A stretch of DNA of 64,000 nt from Pseudomonadota bacterium (GTDB lineage: Bacteria > Pseudomonadota > Gammaproteobacteria > Steroidobacterales > Woeseiaceae): assembly GCA_022563255.1 (NCBI GenBank), contig JADFNS010000012.1:1-64000 (forward strand), written 5' to 3'. Shown one piece after another: positions 27,177-37,144 of the stretch. Numbering within the stretch: the first letter of the stretch is position 1; every line of letters begins with the position of its first letter. The notes beneath the pieces are model-generated. The model was not told the DNA's origin, searched no databases, and saw nothing but the letters and a program-made list of their open reading frames with translations. The translations under genes were made by a program, and so were the position numbers.

Positions 27177-28481
27177 ATGGCCACAAAGGCAACACTGATC
27201 CAACGCCCGGCAGACGTACCCGAGAAAATTGGTAAATATGTCATTATCAACAAGATCGGCAAGGGCAGCACGGGCATGGTCTATCTGTCCCACGATCCCT
27301 ATTACCGCCGCGACGTTGCGATCAAGGTTTACCATGCCGAGGAAGACTCCGACGCCGATCGCGCCCGCGTAGCGCGCAAGATGTTTTTCAACGAGGCTCA
27401 CATGGTTGGCATGCTGCAGCATCCAAACATCATGCCGATTTATGATGCGGGCGAAGAAGACGGCTCGTACTACATTGTTACGGAACACATTCAGGGGGCA
27501 CGCACGCTGGCCGCGTATTGTCGCCCGGACAATTTGCTGCGCGTCGATGACGTCGTGGAAATTATTTACAAATGCGCGAAGGCTCTGCACTACTCTCATA
27601 CCAGGGGTGTTATTCACCGCGATATCAAGCCCTCGAACATCATGCTGACGATCGACAACGACGTTCGCATCATCGATTTCGGTATCGCCATAGTCAGGGA
27701 CTCGGAAGTGTCGCGCATTGAAGGAATCGCCGGCTCGCCGAGTTACATGTCGCCTGAGCAAGTGCAATCGGAGGAGCTTACGTCTCGATCGGATTTGTAC
27801 TCGCTCGGTGCCGTAATGTATGAATTATTGACCGGCTTCCGTCCGTTCCGCGCGGACAATCTGTCGAAGTTATTGCATCAGATCGTGTACGCAACGCCGC
27901 CACCTATACACACCTATCGCGACGATCTTCCGGAGGAACTCGAGCACGTCGTTATGATGACGATGCAAAAGGAACCGAGCAAGAGACTGGCGTCAGGTAA
28001 CGCGATGGCTGCCGAGCTGACACGCGTCTACAAAGACTTGCGACAAAAATACGATGCCCTGGATAACAGGGAACATTTCGATTTGCTGCGCACGCTGACT
28101 TTTTTCCACGAATTCTCGCATGCCGAGATTTGGGAAGTGCTGCGTGCCTCGGACTGGCATGACTATCAGGACAGTGAAGACATCGTACGCGAGGGCGAGG
28201 TTGATGATCGTTTCTACATCATCGTATCCGGGTCCGTAAAAGTGCAGGCCGACGGTCGCGAAATAGGCATGCTTTCCAACGGTGATTGCTTTGGTGAAAC
28301 CAGCTACGTTCGTGGCGCGAAGCGTCAGGCGTCCATTCTGGCCCACGGGCAGGTAACGATCCTGCGTGTCAGTTCGACGCTCATGGAACAGGTGTCGTCA
28401 GCCTGTCAACTGCGTTTCAACAAGGTCTTCCTGCGTTCTTTGATCACTCGTTTGCAAGGCCGCGGCGGCGCTAACACCTAA
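27177..28481 (+). CDS. Ser/Thr protein kinase with C-terminal cyclic-nucleotide-binding-like domain
   Basis: A 434-residue cytosolic Hanks-type kinase with a full set of catalytic residues: glycine loop IGKGSTGMVYLS (about 22-33), Lys50 in VAIKVY, HRDIKPSN from His147, DFG from Asp167, and SYMSPEQ. From about 320 to 420 it carries a cNMP-binding-type barrel (DIVREGEVDDRFYIIVSG, SNGDCFGETSYVRGAKRQAS), where the phosphate-binding cassette keeps GE and an Arg. No membrane segment or PASTA domain is present. A kinase with a C-terminal CAP-like sensor resembles eukaryotic PKG in parts but in reversed order; it may be gated by a nucleotide. It starts 14 bases after pgpA and may ride on that operon. 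Confidence 0.9.
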   Translation: MATKATLIQRPADVPEKIGKYVIINKIGKGSTGMVYLSHDPYYRRDVAIKVYHAEEDSDADRARVARKMFFNEAHMVGMLQHPNIMPIYDAGEEDGSYYIVTEHIQGARTLAAYCRPDNLLRVDDVVEIIYKCAKALHYSHTRGVIHRDIKPSNIMLTIDNDVRIIDFGIAIVRDSEVSRIEGIAGSPSYMSPEQVQSEELTSRSDLYSLGAVMYELLTGFRPFRADNLSKLLHQIVYATPPPIHTYRDDLPEELEHVVMMTMQKEPSKRLASGNAMAAELTRVYKDLRQKYDALDNREHFDLLRTLTFFHEFSHAEIWEVLRASDWHDYQDSEDIVREGEVDDRFYIIVSGSVKVQADGREIGMLSNGDCFGETSYVRGAKRQASILAHGQVTILRVSSTLMEQVSSACQLRFNKVFLRSLITRLQGRGGANT

Positions 28482-28521
28482 GTCGCGGTACACTCCTTCC
28501 CTGAATGTCAGGGAGAACACC

Positions 28522-29841
28522 ATGATCAAGCGTCTTAGTTGCCTTGCCGCGCTTCTGTTCGCCGCGCCGGCATTGTCCGACGGACTGAATGACGCCGTCA
28601 AGAAGGACTACGACGAGTACCTCGCCGGCCTGTTCGATTATTTTCATCGCAATCCGGAACTCTCGACCGTTGAAACGGAAACCGCCAGGCGCATGGCGAT
28701 GGAACTCAATCTGGCGGGCTATGACGTGACCGAAGGTGTTGGCGGAACAGGCGTTGTCGCAATACTGAAAAACGGAGACGGACCGTTGGTCATGATGCGC
28801 GCGGACATGGATGGGCTGCCCGTTGAAGAAAAATCCGGCCTCGCAAATGCGTCACGCGCGCAGCAAAAAAGTCCGATAACCGGCAAAAGCGTTTTCACGA
28901 TGCACGCCTGCGGGCACGACGTGCACATCACCAGCCTGATCGGCACAGCGCGATACATGGTGGCGCACAAAGACGAATGGCAGGGCACATTGATGCTGGT
29001 GGTGCAGCCGGCGGAAGAACGTGTGCTTGGCGCCAAGGCGATGCGCGATGACGACATCTGGGAACGCTTCGGCAAACCTGACTACGCACTGGCCTACCAT
29101 GTGAATTCGCTGGACGTCGCTGCCAAAATAAACATAACGGAAGGCAGCCCGTTTGCGGGCGCCGACTCTGTTGACATCATCATTCACGGCGTGGGCGCGC
29201 ACGGCGCGCACCCGCATGCGGGCAAGGACCCGATCGTGTTGGCGAGCCAGATCGTCATCGCATTACAGACGCTGGTATCCCGCGAATTGTCTCCCAGAGT
29301 ACCGGGCGTCATTACCGTCGGATCGTTTCACTCCGGCACCAAGCACAACATCATTTCCGATCGCGCGCATCTGCAGCTCACGGTTCGCAACACGAGTCCG
29401 GAGACGCGGGAATTATTGCTCAACGGCATCAAGCGCATCGCCGAGAACCTGGGCCGTGCCGCGGGCTTACCCGAAGACAAGCTGCCCGAGGTCATCGTCT
29501 CGAAAGAGTCCGTGCCGCCGACGAACAATGACCCTGAACTCACGCGCAGACTCAAACAAGCGTGGGTTGCCAAGCTGGGCGAGGACACAGTGATCTTCAA
29601 TCCGACCAGGGGCATGGGCGCGGAGGACTTTCCATTCTTTACAACCGACCCGCCGATCAAGTCTGTGTACTGGCAAATAGGCGGCACGGCACAGGCGGAT
29701 TTCGATCGAGCTGCGGCCGGCGGAGAACCGGTAGCGAGTCATCATTCGCCGTTGTTCAAGATCCTGCCGGAGCCATCGGTAACGGCGGGCGTGAAATCGA
29801 CGGTGGTCGCGTTGCTGGAGTTGCTCAAGCCAACACCGTAG
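28522..29841 (+). CDS. Exported M20-family amidohydrolase
   Basis: A 439-residue metal-dependent hydrolase of the M20D group (hippurate hydrolase, indole-acetyl-amino-acid hydrolase and N-acyl-amino-acid relatives). Residues 1-19 form a signal peptide (SCLAALLFAAPALS). Metal ligands follow: MRADMDGLPVEE, MHACGHDVHITSLIG, VQPAEERVLGA, AYHVNS and GMGAEDFPFF near the C-terminus, with the dimerisation domain around GVGAHGAHPHAGKDPI. It likely cleaves an amide bond of an N-acyl or aromatic amino-acid conjugate in the periplasm. AGGGAG-like binding site (AGGGAG, 28509-28514) precedes the ATG. A gene-free structured region follows. Confidence 0.9.
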   Translation: MIKRLSCLAALLFAAPALSDGLNDAVKKDYDEYLAGLFDYFHRNPELSTVETETARRMAMELNLAGYDVTEGVGGTGVVAILKNGDGPLVMMRADMDGLPVEEKSGLANASRAQQKSPITGKSVFTMHACGHDVHITSLIGTARYMVAHKDEWQGTLMLVVQPAEERVLGAKAMRDDDIWERFGKPDYALAYHVNSLDVAAKINITEGSPFAGADSVDIIIHGVGAHGAHPHAGKDPIVLASQIVIALQTLVSRELSPRVPGVITVGSFHSGTKHNIISDRAHLQLTVRNTSPETRELLLNGIKRIAENLGRAAGLPEDKLPEVIVSKESVPPTNNDPELTRRLKQAWVAKLGEDTVIFNPTRGMGAEDFPFFTTDPPIKSVYWQIGGTAQADFDRAAAGGEPVASHHSPLFKILPEPSVTAGVKSTVVALLELLKPTP

Positions 29842-30221
29842 AAGCGGGCCTTGCGCCGGTGCTGGAATGCACCCGCGACATATTCACGAACCATTTCGTG
29901 CAATGGCCGTGAGAGCTGGCCGGGAGCCGGATGCTCGTCTCGCTTAACCTCTCTCGACATCCTTGTCTCGCTCGCATCGCGCTCCACTCGCTTTGGCGTC
30001 CTGCGTCGCGTCGTTCCGCACGACGCTCGGCCGAGCAGCCGGCTCCCGGCCAGCTTTCACCGCCATCGTCGCAAGATCGGCGAGCGAGATATCGTGTACA
30101 GGAAATAAAGCGCAGCGCACGTCGGCTCCGCCGGCGGAGCGAGCCATTCCAGTACACGATATCTCGGTGGCCGGCCATTGCACGAAATGGCGTGCGAAGA
30201 TGCCGGGCGCAACGGCCGCTC
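29842..30221. repeat. Gene-free region with nested inverted repeats
   Basis: About 380 bases without a credible gene. Outer arms 29891-29909 (CCATTTCGTGCAATGGCCG) and 30172-30190 are perfect complements. Inside lie two further pairs: 29911-29930 with 30039-30058 (one mismatch) and 30085-30099 with 30152-30166 (perfect, CGAGATATCGTGTAC), the latter enclosing a perfect 16-bp palindrome GCTCCGCCGGCGGAGC at 30125-30140. Several short frames cross the region on both strands, as expected of a palindrome. A composite intergenic repeat or MITE-like element is the best description. Confidence 0.75.
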
Positions 30222-30452
30222 CTACGACGGGTCGAAGTCCGTGAGTTCTTCGCCGTCCGTGCTTTTCAAGAGTATTTTCACCTTCTGTTCGGCTGCCCTG
30301 AGCGCTTCCTGGCAGCCGCGCGTGAGCTTGATGCCCTCTTCGAATTTCTTCATCGCCTGCTCCAGCGGCAAATCCCCGGATTCGAGCTCCTCGACAAGCT
30401 TTTCGAGGCTGGCGAGCGACTTTTCGAGATTGATTTTCTTCGCCGAAGGCAT
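30222..30452 (-). CDS. xseB: Exodeoxyribonuclease VII small subunit
   Basis: A 76-residue helical subunit of the single-strand exonuclease VII. It shows the family pattern SLASLEKLVEELESGDLPLEQAMKKFEEGIKL, read here in parts: SLEKLVEELESGDLPLEQ then AMKKFEEGIKLTRGCQEAL. The start is the ATG at 30452; a GTG immediately before it is possible. In many relatives xseB is followed by ispA and dxs; here it is followed by the structured repeat region, so that order has been broken. Confidence 0.92.
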   Translation of the reverse strand: MPSAKKINLEKSLASLEKLVEELESGDLPLEQAMKKFEEGIKLTRGCQEALRAAEQKVKILLKSTDGEELTDFDPS

Positions 30453-30498
30453 CACGCTACGCTACAGGCGCTATTGTGCAGCGTCAATATTTCTGCGG

Positions 30499-30567
30499 TT
30501 GACAGCCCATCGGCCGCGATCTAAAGTCGAAGCTTCATTAGAATCATTCTAATAAGAATCATTCTCA
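30499..30567 (+). promoter_or_regulatory. Promoter with two tandem Fur/PerR-type operators
   Basis: TTGACA (30499-30504), 17 bases, TAAAGT (30522-30527) form a plausible sigma-70 promoter. Right after the expected start point lie two adjoining 15-bp boxes: TTAGAATCATTCTAA (30538-30552), a perfect 7-1-7 palindrome, and TAAGAATCATTCTCA (30553-30567), a near one. Spacing and half-sites resemble the PerR box (TTATAATnATTATAA) and Fur 7-1-7 boxes. A bound repressor here would block the rubrerythrin operon. Confidence 0.7.
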
Positions 30568-30583
30568 CCTGAGAGGACTGAAC

Positions 30584-31003
30584 ATGTCACTGAAAGACAG
30601 CAAAACCGAACAGAATCTCAAGGACGCATTCTCCGGCGAATCGCAAGCCAATCGTCGCTACCTGTACTTTGCGGCCAAAGCTGACGTTGAAGGTTACAAC
30701 GACGTTGCGGCGGTATTTCGTTCCACGGCGGAAGGCGAAACCGGCCACGCGCATGGCCATCTTGAGTATCTTGAAGAAACCGGCGATCCCGCGACCGGAT
30801 TGCCGATCGGCGCGACCGATGCAAATCTGGCAGCCGCGATTGCGGGCGAAACGTACGAATACACAGACATGTATCCGGGCATGGCAAAAACCGCGCGCGA
30901 GGAAAGTTTCGACGAGATTGCGGACTGGTTTGAGACCCTGGCCAAGGCCGAGCGTTCGCATGCCAAGCGCTTCCAGAAAGCGCTAGATACTCTCGACGAC
31001 TAG
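30584..31003 (+). CDS. Rubrerythrin (di-iron domain only)
   Basis: A 139-residue ferritin-like di-iron protein of the rubrerythrin family, expected to reduce hydrogen peroxide in the cytosol. The Glu/His ligands appear in [43 protein letters not shown] and [15 protein letters not shown]. The C-terminal rubredoxin-like Cys4 domain of classical rubrerythrins is missing, so electrons must come from a partner; the iron-sulfur protein four bases downstream is an obvious candidate. GAGAGG at 30571-30576 precedes the ATG. Upstream operators of Fur/PerR type suggest induction by peroxide or iron change. Confidence 0.93.
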   Translation: MSLKDSKTEQNLKDAFSGESQANRRYLYFAAKADVEGYNDVAAVFRSTAEGETGHAHGHLEYLEETGDPATGLPIGATDANLAAAIAGETYEYTDMYPGMAKTAREESFDEIADWFETLAKAERSHAKRFQKALDTLDD

Positions 31004-31007
31004 TTAC

Positions 31008-32345
31008 TTGTCTAACGGCAGACGCGAAGGCAGTCTCGAGGCGCCGACCCGGCACCCGCTCGACTGGCAAACCGAGGAGTTCTACGACGAAGAACCCCTG
31101 TTCAAGGAGCTTGAGCGCGTCTTCGACGTCTGCAGCGGTTGCCGCCGTTGCTTTAGTCTGTGTAACGTTTTTCCAACTTTGTTCGACGCCGTTGACGGGT
31201 CGGACACGATGGAGATCGACGGCGTGCCCAAGAAGGTCTATTGGGACGTCGTTGATAACTGCTATCTCTGTGACATGTGCTTCATGTCGAAATGTCCTTA
31301 CGTGCCGCCGCACGAATGGAATATCGATTTTCCGCAACTGATGCTGCGCGCAAAAGCGGCGCGCTTTAAGCAGGACGGCGCGTCAATACGCGACAAAGTG
31401 CTGAGTGCGACCGACACGGTCGGCAAGCTCGCCGGCATTCCCGTTATCGTCGATGCCGTGAACGCGACAAATCGCAGCAAAATAGGCCGCAAGCTACTGG
31501 AAAGTACCTTGGGCATTCATCGCAATGCCCCGTTGCCGCAGTATCACTCGAACACCGCGCGCAAACGCCTGTCGCATCTTAAGAACGGCGACGGCGCCGC
31601 GGCCAGTCCCGGCAAGAAAACCCGCGGCAAAGTGGCGCTGTACATGACTTGCTACGGCAATCGCAATCATCCTGTTATCAACGAAGACCTGGTTGCCGTG
31701 TTTGAACACAATGGAATTCCGCTGCTGCTGGTCGAGAAAGAGGTGTGCTGCGGCATGCCGAAACTCGAGCTTGGCGACCTGGCGTCCGTTGCGAAAGCGA
31801 AGGAGATCAATATTCCGATTCTTGCCGCCATGGTTGACGATGGCTGGGACATTGTCACGCCGATCCCGTCGTGCACGCTGATGTTCAAGCAGGAATTGCC
31901 GCTCATGTTTCCGGACGACCCGGAGGTCGCAAAAGTTCGTGACGCCATGTTCGACCCGTTTGAATACCTGATGCTGCGTCACAAAGACGGCCAGCTCAAA
32001 ACGGATTTCAAAACGTCATTGGGTAAAATTTCTTACCAGGTACCGTGTCACCTGCGGGTGCAAAACATCGGTTTGAAGACGCGCGACATTTTGCAGTTGG
32101 TGCCCGACACCCAGGTTGAAGTGATCGAACGATGTTCCGGACACGACGGCACGTACGCTGTGAAGAAAGAATTTCACGAGGTGTCGAAGAAAATCGCGCG
32201 TCCCGTTGTGAACAAAGTAAAGCTCGCCGAGGCCGATCATTTTGTCAGCGACTGTCCGATGGCCGCGGAGCAGATCGCCCAGGACGTTGCAGAGCATGAG
32301 GCAAACACGCCGATGAGCTTGTTGCGCATGGCCTACGGAATCTAG
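31008..32345 (+). CDS. CCG/4Fe-4S iron-sulfur oxidoreductase, HdrD/GlpC-like
   Basis: A 445-residue cytosolic iron-sulfur protein. Two [4Fe-4S] sites lie near the N-terminus: VCSGCRRCFSLCNVFP (about 41-56) and NCYLCDMCFMSKCPYVPP (about 84-101). The second half has two CCG-type cysteine motifs in variant form: KEVCCGMPKLE (about 245) and ERCSGHDGTYAVK (about 368), with SCTLMFKQELP and CPMAAEQIA. This is the heterodisulfide reductase D / GlpC architecture. The start is a TTG four bases after the rubrerythrin stop; conserved sequence begins a few residues later, so a downstream ATG cannot be right. It likely passes electrons to the rubrerythrin. Confidence 0.9.
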   Translation: MSNGRREGSLEAPTRHPLDWQTEEFYDEEPLFKELERVFDVCSGCRRCFSLCNVFPTLFDAVDGSDTMEIDGVPKKVYWDVVDNCYLCDMCFMSKCPYVPPHEWNIDFPQLMLRAKAARFKQDGASIRDKVLSATDTVGKLAGIPVIVDAVNATNRSKIGRKLLESTLGIHRNAPLPQYHSNTARKRLSHLKNGDGAAASPGKKTRGKVALYMTCYGNRNHPVINEDLVAVFEHNGIPLLLVEKEVCCGMPKLELGDLASVAKAKEINIPILAAMVDDGWDIVTPIPSCTLMFKQELPLMFPDDPEVAKVRDAMFDPFEYLMLRHKDGQLKTDFKTSLGKISYQVPCHLRVQNIGLKTRDILQLVPDTQVEVIERCSGHDGTYAVKKEFHEVSKKIARPVVNKVKLAEADHFVSDCPMAAEQIAQDVAEHEANTPMSLLRMAYGI

Positions 32346-32357
32346 GGAAGCCCTGAT

Positions 32358-32942
32358 ATGCAAAAACTTTCACGCGGAGAACTACTCAGCCTCGAACAAT
32401 ATGCCGAGGAACGGCCAGCGTTCCGTGACAGGGTGCTGGCGCACAAGCGTGATCGTCGCCTCGAACTCGGCAGCAACGCGGCGTTGTATTTCGAAGATCG
32501 CCTGACAATGCAATACCAGGTGCAGGAGATGCTGCGCATTGAGCGTATCTTCGAGGCGGCCGGCATCGACGAAGAGCTGGCGGTTTACAACCCCATGATT
32601 CCGGACGGCTCCAACTGGAAGGCGACTTTCATGATCGAGTACGCGGAGGAGGAAGAGCGTCGCGAAATGCTGGCGAAGCTGGTCGGTATCGAAGACCGGG
32701 TTTATGTGCAGGTTGCCGACTTCGATCGGGTTTTCGCGATCGCCGACGAGGATCTCGAGCGCGCCAACGAGCAAAAGACGTCGGCCGTGCATTTTTTGCG
32801 CTTTGAATTGCCGCGGGAACAGTCGGCGGCGCTGCAGTCAGGCGCCGCGCTCATCGCGGGCATAGACCACGATAATTACCGGGTCGAAGTTTGCCCGGTT
32901 GCAAACAATATTCGTCGCTCGTTAATTAACGATCTCGACTGA
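32358..32942 (+). CDS. DUF3501 family protein
   Basis: A 194-residue protein of the DUF3501 family, which as I recall is found next to rubrerythrin and CCG iron-sulfur genes. It begins KLSRGELLSLEQYAEERPAF and carries LYFEDRLTMQYQVQEMLRIE and a segment around NPMIPDGSNWKATFMIEYAE; the C-terminus includes AGIDHDNYRVEV. No cofactor motif is seen. It starts 12 bases after the iron-sulfur gene, so the three genes form one operon. Function unknown; a scaffold or accessory role in peroxide reduction is an inference from context only. Confidence 0.88.
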   Translation: MQKLSRGELLSLEQYAEERPAFRDRVLAHKRDRRLELGSNAALYFEDRLTMQYQVQEMLRIERIFEAAGIDEELAVYNPMIPDGSNWKATFMIEYAEEEERREMLAKLVGIEDRVYVQVADFDRVFAIADEDLERANEQKTSAVHFLRFELPREQSAALQSGAALIAGIDHDNYRVEVCPVANNIRRSLINDLD

Positions 32943-33008
32943 GATAAAGCGGGTGCACGCTTTGGGCATTCAGGCTAAACTTCCGCCGGGCACTTTTCTG
33001 GCTGATTA

Positions 33009-34895
33009 ATGAGTAAACGATACGACGCTGCGGACATCGAGGTCCTTAGCGGGTTGGAGCCTGTGCGGCGCCGGCCGGGTATGTATACCGACACGACGCG
33101 GCCAAATCATCTGGCCCACGAAGTCATCGACAACAGCGTCGACGAAGCGCTGTCGGGCCATTGCAAGAAAATCGAGGTCATCGTTTACAAAGACGGCTCG
33201 CTCGAAGTCTCGGACGACGGTCGCGGCATGCCGGTCGATCTGCACCCCAAGGAGAAAATTCCGGGTGTTGAGCTGATCCTGACGCGCCTGCATGCGGGCG
33301 CCAAGTTTTCAAACAGCAACTACCAATTTTCGGGCGGCCTGCACGGGGTCGGCGTATCGGTTGTCAACGCGCTGTCGAGAAACCTCGAAATCTGGATACG
33401 CCGGGGCGGCAAGGAATACAACATGAGCTTTGCCGGCGGCAAGAAGCGCGGCAAGCTTGAAGTGGTCGGTACGGTTGGCAAAGCCAATACCGGCACGACG
33501 ATCCGATTCTGGCCTGATGAGAAATACTTCGACTCGCCCAATTTCTCGATCAGTCGCCTGAAACACGTGTTACGCGCCAAAGCCCTGCTTTGCCCGGGCA
33601 TCACCGTTCGCCTCACCGTCGAAAAACCAAAGGAAAAAATCGAGTGGCGCTATTCCGGCGGTCTTGAAGAGTACTTGTCTGAGGCGCTCGGCGGCGCCGA
33701 GACGGTGCCGGCCGATCCATTTTCCGGCAGCGTCAGCGGCAACAACGAATTCGCGGATTGGGCGCTGGTCTGGACCACGGACGGCGGTCCGAGCGTCACC
33801 GAAAGTTACGTCAACCTGATTCCGACGCCTCTGGGCGGCACGCACGTCAACGGCTTGCGCACGGGTTTAACGAATGCGTTGCGCGAGTTCTGCGAGTTCA
33901 GGAGCCTGTTGCCGCGTGGCGTTGCGATTGTGCCCGAGGATGTGTGGGATAGCCTGAGCTTCATACTGAGCACCAAGCTCGAAGAACCGCAGTTCTCGGG
34001 GCAGACAAAAGAGCGCTTGTCGTCGCGCGAATCAGCCGCATTTGTGGCTGGCGTCATCAAGGACAATTTTTCTCTGTGGTTGAATCAGCATCCGGAAACC
34101 GGCGACCTGATCGCACAGCTCGCGATCACGAAGGCGCAGAAACGCCTCAAGGCGGCGAAGACCGTCGTGCGCAAGAAAATCGTTTCCGGGCCCGCATTGC
34201 CCGGCAAGCTTGCGGACTGCCGTTCGCAGGAGCCCGCGCTGTGTGAACTGTTCCTCGTCGAGGGCGATTCCGCCGGCGGCTCGGCGAAACAGGCGCGGGA
34301 CCGCAATACGCAGGCGATCATGCCGCTGCGGGGTAAAATTCTGAATACCTGGGAAGTCGACTCCCGGGAGATACTGGCCTCGCAGGAAGTGCACGACATA
34401 TCGGTTGCGATCGGCGTCGATCCGGGCAGCGACGACATCAGCGGCCTGCGATACCACAAGATCTGCATTCTCGCCGACGCGGATTCGGACGGCCTGCACA
34501 TCGCGACCTTGTTGTGTGCGCTCTTCCTGCGGCATTTCCGCGAACTCATACTCTCCGGGCACATTTACGTCGCGATGCCGCCGCTGTATCGAATCGATGT
34601 GGGCAAAGAAACTTTTTATGCCCTCGACGAAGGCGAACGCAAGGGCATCCTCGATCGCATTGAGGCGGAGAAGAAAAAGGCGAAGGTTACGGTGACGCGC
34701 TTCAAGGGTCTGGGCGAAATGAACCCCGACCAATTGCGTGAAACGACGATGAACCGTGACACAAGACGTCTCGTGCAGCTCACCATTGCCCCACGGGACA
34801 AGACCGATCAGCTCATGGACATGCTGCTCGCGAAAAAACGCTCCAGGGACCGCCGCGCCTGGCTGGAAACTAAAGGTAATCTTGCCGAGGTATAG
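33009..34895 (+). CDS. parE: DNA topoisomerase IV subunit B
   Basis: The 628-residue ATPase subunit of topoisomerase IV, which unlinks daughter chromosomes. GHKL motifs: [13 protein letters not shown] (Mg-binding Asn), [11 protein letters not shown], and [15 protein letters not shown]. The TOPRIM part has [25 protein letters not shown] and [14 protein letters not shown]. Length (E. coli 630) and the adjacent parC identify ParE rather than GyrB. parC starts six bases downstream. Confidence 0.97.
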   Translation: MSKRYDAADIEVLSGLEPVRRRPGMYTDTTRPNHLAHEVIDNSVDEALSGHCKKIEVIVYKDGSLEVSDDGRGMPVDLHPKEKIPGVELILTRLHAGAKFSNSNYQFSGGLHGVGVSVVNALSRNLEIWIRRGGKEYNMSFAGGKKRGKLEVVGTVGKANTGTTIRFWPDEKYFDSPNFSISRLKHVLRAKALLCPGITVRLTVEKPKEKIEWRYSGGLEEYLSEALGGAETVPADPFSGSVSGNNEFADWALVWTTDGGPSVTESYVNLIPTPLGGTHVNGLRTGLTNALREFCEFRSLLPRGVAIVPEDVWDSLSFILSTKLEEPQFSGQTKERLSSRESAAFVAGVIKDNFSLWLNQHPETGDLIAQLAITKAQKRLKAAKTVVRKKIVSGPALPGKLADCRSQEPALCELFLVEGDSAGGSAKQARDRNTQAIMPLRGKILNTWEVDSREILASQEVHDISVAIGVDPGSDDISGLRYHKICILADADSDGLHIATLLCALFLRHFRELILSGHIYVAMPPLYRIDVGKETFYALDEGERKGILDRIEAEKKKAKVTVTRFKGLGEMNPDQLRETTMNRDTRRLVQLTIAPRDKTDQLMDMLLAKKRSRDRRAWLETKGNLAEV

Positions 34896-34900
34896 GTGAC

Positions 34901-37144
34901 ATGCAAAACAGTTTGAACCTTGAGGGTGTTGAGCAACAAGCGCTCAAGGACTACACGGAGCAGGCGTATCTCGATTATTCGATGTACGTCATTCTGGACC
35001 GCGCATTACCGCAGATCGGCGACGGCTTAAAGCCGGTGCAGCGCCGTATCGTTTACGCGATGAGCGAACTGGGGCTGTCGGCAACGTCCAAGCCCAAGAA
35101 ATCCGCTCGCACCGTCGGCGACGTGATCGGTAAGTTCCATCCGCACGGCGACTCCGCCTGTTACGAGGCGATGGTGCTCATGGCGCAGACGTTTTCGTTT
35201 CGATATCCGCTGGTCATCGGCCAGGGAAACTGGGGCTCGACAGATGATCCCAAGTCGTTCGCCGCCATGCGCTACACCGAATCGAGACTTGCGGCGTATG
35301 CCAAAAGCCTGCTGCAGGAACTGGGTCTGGGCACTGTCGCATGGACGCCCAACTTTGATGGCACGCTCAACGAGCCCGTCGTGCTGCCCGCGCGCCTGCC
35401 GAACCTGTTGCTCAACGGCACCACGGGCATCGCTGTTGGCATGTCCACGGATGTACCGCCGCATAACCTCAACGAAGTGGCCAGCGCGCTCATTCACCTG
35501 ATCGACAATCCGAAGGCCACGGTTGACAACTTGATGAAGCACATCAAAGGCCCGGATTTTCCCACCGGTGGTGAGTTGGTCTCCTCGGCGGCGGATATCA
35601 AGGAGATTTACACGACCGGCAATGGCACGCTGCGGCTGCGCGCGTCGTACAAGATCGAAGGCGGCGACATTGTCATTACGTCGCTCCCGCATCAAATCTC
35701 GGGCACGAAAATTCAGGAACAAATCGCGGCGCAGATGCGCGCGAAGAAGTTGCCGCAGGTCGACGACCTGCGCGACGAGTCAGACCATGAAGATCCGACG
35801 CGCCTGATCATCAGCAGGAAGCGCGGCGTCAATGTCGAGGAACTGATGTCGCACTTGTTCGCCACGACGTCGCTGGAGCGAACGCTGCGCGTCAACATGA
35901 ACATCATCGGCCTGGACGGACGCCCGCGCTTGTTCGGGCTGGTGGAGATACTCAGGGAATGGCTCAAATTTCGCAAGGACACGGTCAGGAATCGCCTGGG
36001 TCACCGCCTGCAGATCGTCAGAGATCGCCTGCACATTCTCGATGGCCTGCTGGTTGCGTATCTCAGCATCGATGAAGTCATCGCCATCATCCGGGAAAAG
36101 GACGCACCCAAGCCCGCGCTGATGAAGCGCTTCAAGCTGTCCGATATCCAGGCGGAAGCCATTCTTAATCTGCGATTGCGCAACCTCGCCAAACTGGAAG
36201 AAATGAAAATCCGGGGCGAGCAGGACGAACTCAACGAGGAACATGAGCAGCTGGCCAAAACGCTGGGCAGCGCTGCACGCATGAAGACGTTGATCAAGAA
36301 GGAAATTCTTGAAGACGCTGCGACTTACGGCGACGCGCGGCGTACGTTGATCGTTGAGCGCGAAGCCTCGCGGGCGCTGGATGAAACGCAGTTGGTCGCG
36401 AGCGAGCCCGTGACTGTGGTGTTGTCGCAGGCCGGCTACGCGCGCGCTGCCAAGGGACACGAAATCGATCCGCTGACGCTGAACTACCGTTCCGGCGACC
36501 AGTATCTTGCTGCGGCGATGGGTCGGAGCAATCAGCTCGCGATGTTCATCGACAGTACGGGACGGGTTTACAGCGTGATGGCAGGCACGTTGCCGTCGGC
36601 TCGTGGACAGGGAGAACCGCTTTCGAGCCGCTTCAAGCCACCCGACGGGGCGGCGTTTTGCGGTGCGATGATCGGTGCAAACGAACAAAAATATTTGCTT
36701 GCGAGTGACGCGGGCTACGGATTCATTGCGACTTTGAGCGACCTCGCGTCACGCAACAAGGCCGGCAAATTGATTTTGCGCGTATCGCCGGGCGGCAAGG
36801 CCGTCGTGCCGGCGCCGGTTCCGGCAGATGCCGAGTGTCTTATCGCCGCCGTCAGTTCGATCGGACGACTGCTGTTATTCGAGATGGACGAGTTACCGGA
36901 ACTCGCGAAGGGCAAGGGCAACAAGCTCATCAATATTCCGACCAGGAAATACAAAGGCGGCGAGGAAAAAATGGTTGCGGCCGCCATTGTGCCGGAGGAT
37001 GGCAGCCTGCAGGTGTATACGGACACCCGCATGATGACCATCAAATGGAACGATCTGGACGCCTACTATGGCGATCGTGCATTGCGCGGCAACCTGTTAC
37101 CGAAGGGCTGGCGGAACATTGCAAGACTGATCGGTATTGACTAA
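34901..37144 (+). CDS. parC: DNA topoisomerase IV subunit A
   Basis: The 747-residue DNA-cleaving subunit of topoisomerase IV. The quinolone-determining region reads [20 protein letters not shown], with the Ser and Glu of susceptible wild-type enzymes. The catalytic tyrosine is in [11 protein letters not shown] (about residue 126). A coiled coil (about 425-475, [16 protein letters not shown]) and a reduced C-terminal beta-pinwheel follow. The stop overlaps the convergent FimV paralogue by four bases. Confidence 0.97.
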   Translation: MQNSLNLEGVEQQALKDYTEQAYLDYSMYVILDRALPQIGDGLKPVQRRIVYAMSELGLSATSKPKKSARTVGDVIGKFHPHGDSACYEAMVLMAQTFSFRYPLVIGQGNWGSTDDPKSFAAMRYTESRLAAYAKSLLQELGLGTVAWTPNFDGTLNEPVVLPARLPNLLLNGTTGIAVGMSTDVPPHNLNEVASALIHLIDNPKATVDNLMKHIKGPDFPTGGELVSSAADIKEIYTTGNGTLRLRASYKIEGGDIVITSLPHQISGTKIQEQIAAQMRAKKLPQVDDLRDESDHEDPTRLIISRKRGVNVEELMSHLFATTSLERTLRVNMNIIGLDGRPRLFGLVEILREWLKFRKDTVRNRLGHRLQIVRDRLHILDGLLVAYLSIDEVIAIIREKDAPKPALMKRFKLSDIQAEAILNLRLRNLAKLEEMKIRGEQDELNEEHEQLAKTLGSAARMKTLIKKEILEDAATYGDARRTLIVEREASRALDETQLVASEPVTVVLSQAGYARAAKGHEIDPLTLNYRSGDQYLAAAMGRSNQLAMFIDSTGRVYSVMAGTLPSARGQGEPLSSRFKPPDGAAFCGAMIGANEQKYLLASDAGYGFIATLSDLASRNKAGKLILRVSPGGKAVVPAPVPADAECLIAAVSSIGRLLLFEMDELPELAKGKGNKLINIPTRKYKGGEEKMVAAAIVPEDGSLQVYTDTRMMTIKWNDLDAYYGDRALRGNLLPKGWRNIARLIGID

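Noticed and set aside
29931-30524. 197-codon and several shorter frames in the structured intergenic region
   Set aside because: Arg/Ser-rich, overlap each other on both strands and cross palindromes and xseB; no conserved pattern.
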